Source: an uncultured Oscillospiraceae bacterium (GTDB lineage: Bacteria > Bacillota > Clostridia > Oscillospirales > Oscillospiraceae). Taken from it: a stretch of 39,759 bases of DNA. Shown here piece by piece: positions 22,385 through 28,899 of this stretch. Position 1 is the stretch's first letter; the number at the start of each line of letters is the position of its first letter. The translations under genes and the position numbers were made by a program. Below the pieces are notes generated by a model. The model was not told where the DNA came from, searched no databases, and was given only the letters and a program-made list of their open reading frames with translations. The stretch spans positions 1 through 39,759 of the forward strand of contig CAKUIM010000021.1 in assembly GCA_934660965.1 (NCBI GenBank), read 5' to 3'.

Positions 22385-22753
22385 TTACAGCACTTCGGGA
22401 GCCAGGGACAGGATCTTCATGTAATCCTTGTCGCGCAGCTCGCGGGCCACCGGCCCAAAGATGCGGGTGCCACGGGGGTTCTTGTCGTCGCGGATCAGAA
22501 CGGCGGCGTTGTCGTCGAAGCGGACATAGCTGCCGTCGGTGCGGCGCACGCCGCGGGTGGAGCGGACGATGACGGCCTTGACCACGTCGCCCTTCTTGAC
22601 CTGGCCGCCGGGAGCAGCCTTGCGCACGGAGGCGACGATCACGTCGCCGATGTTGCCAAACTTACGCTTGGAGCCGCCCAGTACGCGGATGGTCTTGATC
22701 TCCTTGGCGCCGGTGTTGTCGGCCACCTTCAGATAGCTTTCTTCCTGAATCAT
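22385..22753 (-). CDS. rplN: 50S ribosomal protein L14
   Basis: 122 residues: MIQEESYLKVADNTGAKEI at the start, VLGGSKRKFGNIGDVIVASV, VVKAVIVRSTRGVRRTDGSY, GTRIFGPVARELRDKDYMKI and a final LAPEVL. It forms an intersubunit bridge. It is 15 nt after rpsQ and 14 nt before rplX. Confidence 0.98.
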   Translation of the reverse strand: MIQEESYLKVADNTGAKEIKTIRVLGGSKRKFGNIGDVIVASVRKAAPGGQVKKGDVVKAVIVRSTRGVRRTDGSYVRFDDNAAVLIRDDKNPRGTRIFGPVARELRDKDYMKILSLAPEVL

Positions 22754-22768
22754 ACTGGCACCTCCTTC

Positions 22769-23032
22769 TTACTTCGCCTTCTCGATGATCTCGACCACGC
22801 GCCAGCGCTTGTCCTTGGACAGGGGGCGGGTCTCCATCACGCGCACGCGGTCGCCCACGCCGCACTGATTGAGCTCATCATGGGCCTTCAGCTTATAGGT
22901 TCTCTTTACGATCTTCTTGTACAGAGGGTGAGCCACGCGGTCGGCGATGGCGACCACAACGGTCTTGTCCATCTTGTCCGAAACCACCAGGCCGACTCTG
23001 GTCTTACGAGAAGAGGTTCTCACTTCGCTCAT
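22769..23032 (-). CDS. rpsQ: 30S ribosomal protein S17
   Basis: 87 residues. The OB-fold signature is clear: KTRVGLVVSDKMDKTVVVAI, HPLYKKIVKRTYKLKAHDEL, and GVGDRVRVMETRPLSKDKRW followed by VVEIIEKAK. A primary 16S rRNA binder. It is 13 nt after rpmC and 15 nt before rplN. Confidence 0.98.
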   Translation of the reverse strand: MSEVRTSSRKTRVGLVVSDKMDKTVVVAIADRVAHPLYKKIVKRTYKLKAHDELNQCGVGDRVRVMETRPLSKDKRWRVVEIIEKAK

Positions 23033-23045
23033 CGTCTAATCCTCC

Positions 23046-23243
23046 TTATCGGCTCTGCTGCTCACGCAGGATGGTTTTCACACGGGCGATATCCTTCTTG
23101 ACCTCTGCGATGCGGATGGGGTTGTCAAGCTGGTTGGTCGCGTGCTGAAGACGGAGGTTAAAAAGGTCCTTCTTCAGCTCCACCAGCTTGGTCTCCAGCT
23201 CGGCAGCGCTCATATTGCGGACTTCGTTAGCTTTCATCTTCAT
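23046..23243 (-). CDS. rpmC: 50S ribosomal protein L29
   Basis: 65 residues, all-helical: MKANEVRNMSAAELETKLVE, KKDLFNLRLQHATNQLDNPI and VKKDIARVKTILREQQ. It lies at the tunnel exit with L23. Its ATG overlaps the rplP stop (ATGA at 23243-23240), so initiation is coupled to L16 synthesis. Confidence 0.97.
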   Translation of the reverse strand: MKMKANEVRNMSAAELETKLVELKKDLFNLRLQHATNQLDNPIRIAEVKKDIARVKTILREQQSR

Positions 23244-23668
23244 TCACCACCATTCTCCACGGTCTCTTTCTTGACGATCTTGCACTTGATGGGCAGCTTG
23301 TGGCTGGCCAGACGCAGGGCCTCGCGGGCGGTCTCCTCGGGGACGCCGGCGATCTCAAACAGGACGCGGCCGGTCTTGACCACGGAAACCCAGTACTCGG
23401 GGGCGCCCTTACCGGAGCCCATACGGGTACCCAGGGCCTTCTTGGTCACGGGCTTGTCGGGGAAGATCTTGATCCAGACCTTACCGCCGCGCTTGGTGTA
23501 ACGGGTCATGGCCACACGGGCGGCCTCAATCTGGTTGCCGGTGATCCAGGCGGGCTCCAGGGCCTGCAGGCCCCACTCGCCGTAAGCGACCTGGTTGCCG
23601 CGGGTGGCGACGCCGGTCATGCGGCCGCGGTGGACGCGGCGGTATTTGACTCTCTTAGGCAGCAGCAT
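23240..23668 (-). CDS. rplP: 50S ribosomal protein L16
   Basis: 142 residues. MLLPKRVKYRRVHRGRMTG at the start, GNQVAYGEWGLQALEPAWIT, KRGGKVWIKIFPDKPVTKKA and the signature RMGSGKGAPEYWVSVVKTGR. It organises the A-site tRNA elbow region. Its ATG shares one base with the rpsC stop (TAATG). Confidence 0.98.
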   Translation of the reverse strand: MLLPKRVKYRRVHRGRMTGVATRGNQVAYGEWGLQALEPAWITGNQIEAARVAMTRYTKRGGKVWIKIFPDKPVTKKALGTRMGSGKGAPEYWVSVVKTGRVLFEIAGVPEETAREALRLASHKLPIKCKIVKKETVENGGE

Positions 23669-24492
23669 TACTGAGCGCCTCCTTCCTTCGGAGCAGCGCT
23701 GCGGCTGCCGCCCTGGCGGTTAAAGCCGCCCTGGCGACGGTCGCCGCCCTGACGGTTGAACCCGCCCTGACGGCGGTCGCCGTCGCGGCGATCCCGGCGG
23801 GGACGCTGCTCGCGCTCCTTGTAGTTCTTGGTGTCAATGGTGCGGGGGGTGGTGCGCAGGGTCTGGGTGAGGACCTCACCCTTGTAGATCCAGACCTTGA
23901 TGCCGATGCGGCCGTAGGTCGTGGCAGCCTCGGCAAAGCCGTACTCGATGTCGGCGCGGAGGGTCTGCAGAGGGATGGTGCCGTCGTGATACTGCTCGGT
24001 GCGGGCGATCTCGGCGCCGTTGAGGCGGCCGGAGGCCTGGACCTTGATGCCCAGGGCGCCCATGCGCATGGCGCGGCCCATGGCGTTCTTCATGGCGCGG
24101 CGGAAGGCAATGCGCTTCTCCAGCTGCTGGGCGATGTTCTCGGCCACCAGCTGGGCATTCATGTCGGGATTCTTGACCTCAACGATCTTCAGATCAACGC
24201 TCTTGCCCAGGCGCTTCTCCAGCTCCAGGCGCAGCTTTTCGATCTCCTCGCCGCCCTTGCCGATGACCATGCCGGGGCGAGCGCAGTGAACGTAAATACG
24301 GATCCTGGCGTTGTCGCGCTCGATCTCGATCTTGGGCACGCCGGCAGAGTAAAGGCGCTTCTTCAGCTCGCGGCGGAGATTGTAGTCCTCAACCAGGAGG
24401 TCGCCCACTTTCTCGTTGCGGGCATACCAGCGGGAGTCCCAGTCCTTGATGACGCCCACACGCAGTCCGTGGGGATTAACTTTCTGTCCCAT
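23668..24492 (-). CDS. rpsC: 30S ribosomal protein S3 with extended repetitive tail
   Basis: 274 residues, some 50 longer than common S3 proteins. N-terminal GQKVNPHGLRVGVIKDWDS; KH domain with VIGKGGEEIEKLRLEL; C-terminal S3 domain with RAMKNAMGRAMRMGALGIKV, SGRLNGAEIARTEQYHDGTI and IGIKVWIYKGEVL. The extra tail from about residue 228 is Arg/Gly/Gln-rich with the unit DRRQGGFNRQGG repeated twice, probably disordered and RNA-binding. S3 lines the mRNA entry channel and has helicase activity with S4/S5. Its stop overlaps the rplP start by one base. Confidence 0.98.
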   Translation of the reverse strand: MGQKVNPHGLRVGVIKDWDSRWYARNEKVGDLLVEDYNLRRELKKRLYSAGVPKIEIERDNARIRIYVHCARPGMVIGKGGEEIEKLRLELEKRLGKSVDLKIVEVKNPDMNAQLVAENIAQQLEKRIAFRRAMKNAMGRAMRMGALGIKVQASGRLNGAEIARTEQYHDGTIPLQTLRADIEYGFAEAATTYGRIGIKVWIYKGEVLTQTLRTTPRTIDTKNYKEREQRPRRDRRDGDRRQGGFNRQGGDRRQGGFNRQGGSRSAAPKEGGAQ

Positions 24493-24510
24493 TTACTTCT
24501 GACCTCCTTT

Positions 24511-24843
24511 TCAGCGCTCTTTGACCACGACGGTCACATGGGAAGTTCTCTTGTTGATGCGGTACGCACGGCCCTGGGCCCGGGGCATAAAGCGCTTGAT
24601 GATGGGGCCGGGGGTGGCGTAGGTCTCAGCAACATAGAGCTTCTCGGGATCCATGCCGTGGTTGTTCTCGGCGTTGGCGGCGGCGCTCTTGACCAGCTTG
24701 GCCAGGGGCTCGGCGGCCGCCTTGGGGGTCAGAGCCAGGATGGCGCTGGCCTGGGCAATGCTCTTGCCGCGGATCAGGTCGCACAGGATGCCGACCTTGC
24801 GGGGAGAAATCCGGATATATTTCAGTGTAGCTTTAGCTTCCAT
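24511..24843 (-). CDS. rplV: 50S ribosomal protein L22
   Basis: 110 residues: ATLKYIRISPRKVGILCDL, AKLVKSAAANAENNHGMD and the tunnel-loop signature MPRAQGRAYRINKRTSHVTV. Its extended loop lines the exit tunnel at the macrolide site. It is 12 nt after rpsS and 18 nt before rpsC. Confidence 0.98.
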   Translation of the reverse strand: MEAKATLKYIRISPRKVGILCDLIRGKSIAQASAILALTPKAAAEPLAKLVKSAAANAENNHGMDPEKLYVAETYATPGPIIKRFMPRAQGRAYRINKRTSHVTVVVKER

Positions 24844-24855
24844 GTTCTCTCCCCC

Positions 24856-25128
24856 TTACTTGCCGGTCTTGCTGCCCGCGTGGCCCCGGAAGGTGCGGGT
24901 CGGCGCGAACTCGCCCAGCTTGTGGCCCACCATATCCTCGGTCACGTAGACGGGGACATGCTTGCGGCCGTCGTGGACGGCAATGGTGTGGCCGACGAAA
25001 GAGGGGAAGATCGTGGAGGCGCGGCTCCAGGTCTTGAGAACCTTCTTTTCGCCGTTCTTGTTCATTTCATCGACCCGCTTCAGCAGCTCAGGGGCGCAAA
25101 AGGGGCCTTTCTTGATACTTCTGCTCAT
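24856..25128 (-). CDS. rpsS: 30S ribosomal protein S19
   Basis: 90 residues: MSRSIKKGPFCAPELLKRV, TWSRASTIFPSFVGHTIAVH and the signature VTEDMVGHKLGEFAPTRTF. It forms a head complex with S13. It is 14 nt after rplB. Confidence 0.98.
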   Translation of the reverse strand: MSRSIKKGPFCAPELLKRVDEMNKNGEKKVLKTWSRASTIFPSFVGHTIAVHDGRKHVPVYVTEDMVGHKLGEFAPTRTFRGHAGSKTGK

Positions 25129-25142
25129 CTTTTACTGCCTCC

Positions 25143-25976
25143 TTACTTCGCGTTGCGGCGCTTGACGATGAACTTATTGGTGCGGTTCTTCGTCTTGCGG
25201 GTCTTGTAACCCATGGCGGGCTTGCCCCACGGGGTCACAGGGCCGGGACGGCCGACAGGGCTCTTGCCTTCGCCGCCGCCGTGGGGATGGTCATTGGGGT
25301 TCATGACGGAGCCGCGCACGGTGGGACGCCAGCCCATGTGGCGCTTGCGGCCGGCCTTGCCGATGTGGATGTTGGCCCAGTCGGCGTTGCCCACGGTGCC
25401 AATGGTGGCAAGGCACTCCAGGCGGACCAGACGAACCTCGCCGGAGGGCAGACGAATCTGCGCCATGCCGTTCTCCTTGGCCATGAGCTGAGCGGCGGTG
25501 CCGGCGGAGCGCACCAGCTGGGCGCCCTTGCCGGGGTAGAGCTCGATGCAGTGAATCATTTCGCCAACAGGAATCTCGGCAATGGGAAGGGCGTTGCCGG
25601 GCAGGATGTCGGCGCCGGAGCCGGTCATGATGATGTGGCCGGCCTTCAGGCCCGCGGGGGCCAGGATATAGCGGCGCTCGCCGTCCTCGTACTCGATGAG
25701 AGCGATGTTGGCGGAGCGGTTGGGATCGTACTGCAGATTGACGACGGTGGCCTTGCCGGCCTTGTCGCGCTTGAAGTCGATCACGCGGTACTTGCGCTTG
25801 TTGCCGCCGCCGCGGTGGCGGACGGTGATGCGGCCGTAGCTGTTGCGGCCCGCGCTCTTCTTGAGGGTCTCCAGCAGGGCGCGCTCGGGCTTGGCCTTCT
25901 TGTCGATGCCCTCGAAGGCGGACACCGTCATGTGACGGCGGGAGGGCGTTGTGGGCTTATAAGTTTTAATCGCCAT
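25143..25976 (-). CDS. rplB: 50S ribosomal protein L2
   Basis: 277 residues. N-terminal YKPTTPSRRHMTVSAFEGID, the OB and SH3-like domains (GRITVRHRGGGNKRKYRVID, LVRLECLATIGTVGNADWAN), and the catalytic-centre signature VMNPNDHPHGGGEGKSPVGR with the His needed for peptidyl transfer. The basic tail ends NRTNKFIVKRRNAK. It is 14 nt after rplW. Confidence 0.99.
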   Translation of the reverse strand: MAIKTYKPTTPSRRHMTVSAFEGIDKKAKPERALLETLKKSAGRNSYGRITVRHRGGGNKRKYRVIDFKRDKAGKATVVNLQYDPNRSANIALIEYEDGERRYILAPAGLKAGHIIMTGSGADILPGNALPIAEIPVGEMIHCIELYPGKGAQLVRSAGTAAQLMAKENGMAQIRLPSGEVRLVRLECLATIGTVGNADWANIHIGKAGRKRHMGWRPTVRGSVMNPNDHPHGGGEGKSPVGRPGPVTPWGKPAMGYKTRKTKNRTNKFIVKRRNAK

Positions 25977-25990
25977 TTCTCGTTACCTCC

Positions 25991-26287
25991 TTACACCATG
26001 CCTTCGAAGAACTCGATGGACTTGGAGTCGGCGGTCAGGGTGACCATGGCCTTCTTCCAGCTGGCGCGGCGGCCGGCGGGATAACGGCCGACCCGCTTCT
26101 CCTTGCCATACATGTTCAGGGTGTTCACCTTGGCCACCTTCACGCCGAAGATCTCCTCCACAGCCTTGGCGATCTCGATCTTGTTGGCTTCCTTGTCAAC
26201 CTCAAAGGTGTACTTCTTGAAGCTGGCGGACTCCATGGACTGCTCGGTGACGATGGGGCGCTTAATGATATCGTAAGCGGTCTTCAT
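25991..26287 (-). CDS. rplW: 50S ribosomal protein L23
   Basis: 98 residues: AYDIIKRPIVTEQSMESAS, YTFEVDKEANKIEIAKAVEE, FGVKVAKVNTLNMYGKEKRV. It is the docking site for trigger factor and SRP at the tunnel exit. Its ATG overlaps the rplD stop by one base (TAATG). Confidence 0.98.
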   Translation of the reverse strand: MKTAYDIIKRPIVTEQSMESASFKKYTFEVDKEANKIEIAKAVEEIFGVKVAKVNTLNMYGKEKRVGRYPAGRRASWKKAMVTLTADSKSIEFFEGMV

Positions 26288-26901
26288 TACGCGAACACCT
26301 CCTCGATGGTAGCCAGTGCAGCCTTGTCAACGATGAGCTGCTTGGCATTGACAATGTCGTAGACATTGATGAGGTTGGCGGGGGTGGTGACGATGCCGGG
26401 GATGTTGCGGGCGGACTTGACCACATTGGGGCAGCTGGTGACCACCACGGCCTTGTCGGCCTCCAGGGCGCCCAGGAAGGCCTTGAAGGTCTTGGTCTTG
26501 ATCTCGTCCATGCCCAGGCCGTCTACCACCAGCACGCTGCCGGAGGCAGCCTTGGCGGAGAGGACGGATTTGAGGGCCAGGCGCTTGACCTTCTTGTTGA
26601 GGGTGTAGCTGTAGTCCCGGGGCTTGGGGGCGAACACGATGCCGCCGTGGGTCCACTGGGGGGCGCGGGTGGAGCCCTGACGGGCGTGACCGGTGCCCTT
26701 CTGGCGCCAGGGCTTGCGGCCGCCGCCGGAAACCTCGGCGCGGGTCAGCGCGCTCTGGGTGCCCTGACGGCAATTTGCCAGATGATTCTTGACCACGTCA
26801 TGAACCACATACTGGTTGGGCTCGATCCCGAAAACGGCCTCGGAGAGCTCGACCTCGCCGATCTGCTTGCCGGCCATGTTATAAAGGTTCGCTTTAGGCA
26901 T
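26287..26901 (-). CDS. rplD: 50S ribosomal protein L4
   Basis: 204 residues. The tunnel-lining loop reads GGGRKPWRQKGTGHARQGS, preceded by NQYVVHDVVKNHLANCRQGT. The C-terminal Rossmann-like domain has VLVVDGLGMDEIKTKTFKAF and LINVYDIVNAKQLIVDKAAL. In E. coli L4 also represses the S10 operon by acting on its leader RNA. Here a very long S10 leader exists, but a mechanism is not visible. It is 18 nt after rplC. Confidence 0.98.
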   Translation of the reverse strand: MPKANLYNMAGKQIGEVELSEAVFGIEPNQYVVHDVVKNHLANCRQGTQSALTRAEVSGGGRKPWRQKGTGHARQGSTRAPQWTHGGIVFAPKPRDYSYTLNKKVKRLALKSVLSAKAASGSVLVVDGLGMDEIKTKTFKAFLGALEADKAVVVTSCPNVVKSARNIPGIVTTPANLINVYDIVNAKQLIVDKAALATIEEVFA

Positions 26902-26919
26902 TTGTCATTCTCTCCTTTC

Positions 26920-27642
26920 TTACTTGTTACGCGCAGAGGCCTTCTGGGGATTGACACGAGCGGACTGCTTCTGGGGATTGACGCGGCCGGCCTCGGTAAT
27001 CTTCTTCTCCAGGACCTTCTTGACGCTGGTGCGCAGGGCGACCACGCCGCCCTTGGGGCCGGGGACAGCGCCGCGCACGGCGATGAGGCCCAGCTCCTCG
27101 TCCACCTGGACCACGTCCAGGTTCATAACGGTGACCTGCTCGTTGCCCATCTGGCCGGCGCCGATGTGGCCCTTGAACACCCGAGAGGGATCGGTGCTGG
27201 AGCCGTTGGAGCCGGGGTGACGGTGAATCGGGCCGCCGCCGTGGGTCTTCTTCTGGATGCCGGCGCCGCAGCGCTTGACCACGCCCTGATAGCCGTGGCC
27301 CTTGCTGATGCCGGTGATGTCCACGCGGTCGCCGGCAGTGAAGGTGGAGGCGGTGATCTCATCGCCCACATTCAGCTCAGCGGCCTTGTCCAGCTTGAAC
27401 TCCTTGAGCACCCGCAGAGCCTTGCCGGCCTTCTTGCTGTGGCCCAGCTCCGGCTTGGAGAGCTTGCGCTCGGGGACTTCGTCGAAGCCCAGCTGAACGG
27501 CGGTGTAGCCGTCTTTTTCCTCGGTCTTCTTCTGCACCACGGTGCAGGGGCCCGCCTGGATGACGGTGACCGGGATGACCTTGCCGGCTTCATCGAAGAT
27601 CTGCGTCATGCCGACCTTCTTGCCGATAATGGCCTTTTCCAT
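26920..27642 (-). CDS. rplC: 50S ribosomal protein L3
   Basis: 240 residues: AIIGKKVGMTQIFDEAGKVI at the N-terminus; the long loop reaching the peptidyl transferase centre contains HGGGPIHRHPGSNGSSTDPS; VLEKKITEAG closes the core. The C-terminal tail is a tandem repeat (RVNPQKQSA then RVNPQKASA) ending RNK, an addition outside the core fold. A strong AAGGAGG precedes the ATG. It follows rpsJ across a 137-nt gap that holds two hairpins. Confidence 0.98.
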   Translation of the reverse strand: MEKAIIGKKVGMTQIFDEAGKVIPVTVIQAGPCTVVQKKTEEKDGYTAVQLGFDEVPERKLSKPELGHSKKAGKALRVLKEFKLDKAAELNVGDEITASTFTAGDRVDITGISKGHGYQGVVKRCGAGIQKKTHGGGPIHRHPGSNGSSTDPSRVFKGHIGAGQMGNEQVTVMNLDVVQVDEELGLIAVRGAVPGPKGGVVALRTSVKKVLEKKITEAGRVNPQKQSARVNPQKASARNK

Positions 27643-27670
27643 GTGTATTCCTCCTTAATAAGGTTATTGG

Positions 27671-27740
27671 TTGAAAAACGTTGGCGTTGGGCTCCAATTG
27701 GTTTTTCAACTTGACCCGTCCGCCTCAAAACGCGGCGGAC
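27671..27740 (-). other. Two stem-loops in the rpsJ-rplC spacer
   Basis: Hairpin 1 (27671-27709): 9-bp arms TTGAAAAAC / GTTTTTCAA with an inner TTGG/CCAA pair. Hairpin 2 (27718-27740): 7-bp arms GTCCGCC / GGCGGAC with a 9-nt loop. Neither has a clean T-tract. The spacer (27643-27779) is much longer than others in the operon and could be a processing or regulatory site. Confidence 0.6.
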
Positions 27741-27779
27741 TGCGGTACAAACATTGTTACGAAACCGAAATCAACTTTT

Positions 27780-28094
27780 TCAGAGCTTAATTTCGATCTC
27801 AACGCCGGCGGGGAGCTCCAGGCTCATCAGGGCCTCCACGGTCTTGGCAGAGGGCTTGATGACATCGATCAGGCGCTTGTGGGTGCGGCGCTCGAACTGC
27901 TCGCGGCTGTCCTTGTACTTGTGGACGGCGCGGAGAATGGTCACGACCTCTTTCTTGGTGGGCAGAGGGATGGGGCCGGAAACGGTGGCGCCGCTGCGCT
28001 TGGCGGTGTCCACAATCTTCTCTGCGGCCTGGTCGATGAGCTGATGGTCATAGGCCTTCAGCCGGATGCGGATCATTTCTTTCTGTGCTGCCAT
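27780..28094 (-). CDS. rpsJ: 30S ribosomal protein S10 (NusE)
   Basis: 104 residues: EMIRIRLKAYDHQLIDQAAE, KIVDTAKRSGATVSGPIPLP, TKKEVVTILRAVHKYKDSRE and FERRTHKRLIDVIKPSAKTV, ending VEIEIKL. S10 is in the 30S head and doubles as NusE in antitermination with NusB. AAGGAGG lies upstream of the ATG. It is the first gene of the supercluster; its leader to the promoter is about 650 nt. Confidence 0.98.
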   Translation of the reverse strand: MAAQKEMIRIRLKAYDHQLIDQAAEKIVDTAKRSGATVSGPIPLPTKKEVVTILRAVHKYKDSREQFERRTHKRLIDVIKPSAKTVEALMSLELPAGVEIEIKL

Positions 28095-28206
28095 GTTGGG
28101 TTTTCCTCCTTACAAAACATACGAAGTCGACGCTTGGTGGGCCCTGGGACGGGGCCCGCTGTCCTGCCGCGCCGCGCGCTTACGCTTAATAACGCGGCGT
28201 TTTCGG

Positions 28207-28392
28207 CTGTCACGTCTCGCCTGTTCACAACGCGCGGCTTTCGTCGTCGCAAAGTCCGTTTCGCTTCATTTTGCCGCAGCAAAATTCCGCGCACTCCCTT
28301 GCTCCTCCTCTCCAAGTCGAACCCGCTTCGCTGGGCTTCAACTTGGTTTTGACCGCGTCGTTCGAAAACGGCTCGGCGCTTCTTCGTACGGG
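28207..28392 (-). repeat. Dispersed hairpin repeat, copy c (S10 leader)
   Basis: About 186 bp with the same end blocks as copy b and a central hairpin ATTTTGC-CGCA-GCAAAAT (28268-28285), followed by a CCTCCTCTCCAAG segment aligning with copy a. It would be transcribed as part of the S10 leader. Confidence 0.65.
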
Positions 28393-28442
28393 TGAGAGAT
28401 TTTTCACACACGTTTCCGTGCGTATCACTCCACGGCATGAAT

Positions 28443-28468
28443 AAAACCGGCGCAAAGTGGCCGGTTTT
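28443..28468. terminator. Terminator-like hairpin in the S10 leader (candidate attenuator)
   Basis: Perfect 9-bp stem AAAACCGGC / GCCGGTTTT with an 8-nt loop; on the minus strand the right arm ends in TTTT followed by ATTC. It lies roughly 270-300 nt after the predicted start of S10-operon transcription. It could be an attenuation point or the end of a short leader RNA. Confidence 0.55.
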
Positions 28469-28746
28469 CCCATCCGCGGCGATATACGCCGTGCCATGAG
28501 TCTCTCAGCCGCCCGATTCAACCACCAGCCCTGCACACCCCGGGGGGCGTGGGCGGCAAAGCCGCCGGACTGATGTGACACCGACCCGGCACGAGCGTTC
28601 CCGGCGCTCCGCCCCCGGTTTCCCGGATGCCTGCGGCGAAGGGCCGCGGCAGGGCCAATATCAGCGGACATACTCCGCGGAAGTTACCTCGCAAAGCGAG
28701 CAATCTCCCGCATCATCGCATAGTGCGCCCACATAGGCGCTCGATT

Positions 28747-28775
28747 ATTGTATAATAGCCGGGGCATAAAGTCAA
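28747..28775 (-). promoter_or_regulatory. Sigma-A promoter of the S10-spc-alpha supercluster
   Basis: On the minus strand: TTGACT (28775-28770), 17-bp spacer, TACAAT (28752-28747), preceded by an A/T-rich stretch (28776-28806) that could act as an UP element. It lies just behind the terminator at 28841-28864, so the operon has its own start. Confidence 0.85.
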
Positions 28776-28840
28776 GAAAATTTTCAAAAATTTTTCTGCT
28801 TTTTTCTCAGGTGTGCCGCGGGGCGCACCGGGCCGAAAAG

Positions 28841-28864
28841 GGGCCGGCGCCGGGGCGCCGGCCC
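28841..28864 (-). terminator. Terminator of the DUF1576-type gene
   Basis: 11-bp perfect stem GGGCCGGCGCC / GGCGCCGGCCC with a 2-nt loop, followed on the minus strand by CTTTTC. It insulates the S10 promoter from the upstream pair of genes. Confidence 0.85.
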
Positions 28865-28899
28865 TTGGGTCTACATTATGTAATGTATAGCAATCTCCG

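Larger units (their letters stand above)
28095..28746 (-). other. Long leader region of the S10 operon
   Basis: About 650 nt between the predicted start site (near 28740) and rpsJ, with no credible gene. From 5' to 3' on the minus strand: a GC-rich region (28480-28735), a terminator-like hairpin (28443-28468), repeat copy c (28207-28392), a GGGCCC-based hairpin (28138-28158) and the rpsJ ribosome binding site. I saw no T-box, known riboswitch or tRNA signature. It may carry autoregulation by a ribosomal protein, but this is inference. Confidence 0.65.

Noticed and set aside
28500..28560. Possible tRNA or T-box signature in the S10 leader (GGTTGAATC-like and GGTGG-like strings)
   Set aside because: No cloverleaf could be assembled, no CCA-type acceptor stem, and the conserved T-box sequence GGGTGGnACCGCG is absent.
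28225..28703. Open frames of 61 and 148 codons in the S10 leader
   Set aside because: No ribosome binding site or recognisable fold; they run through hairpins and the repeat element.
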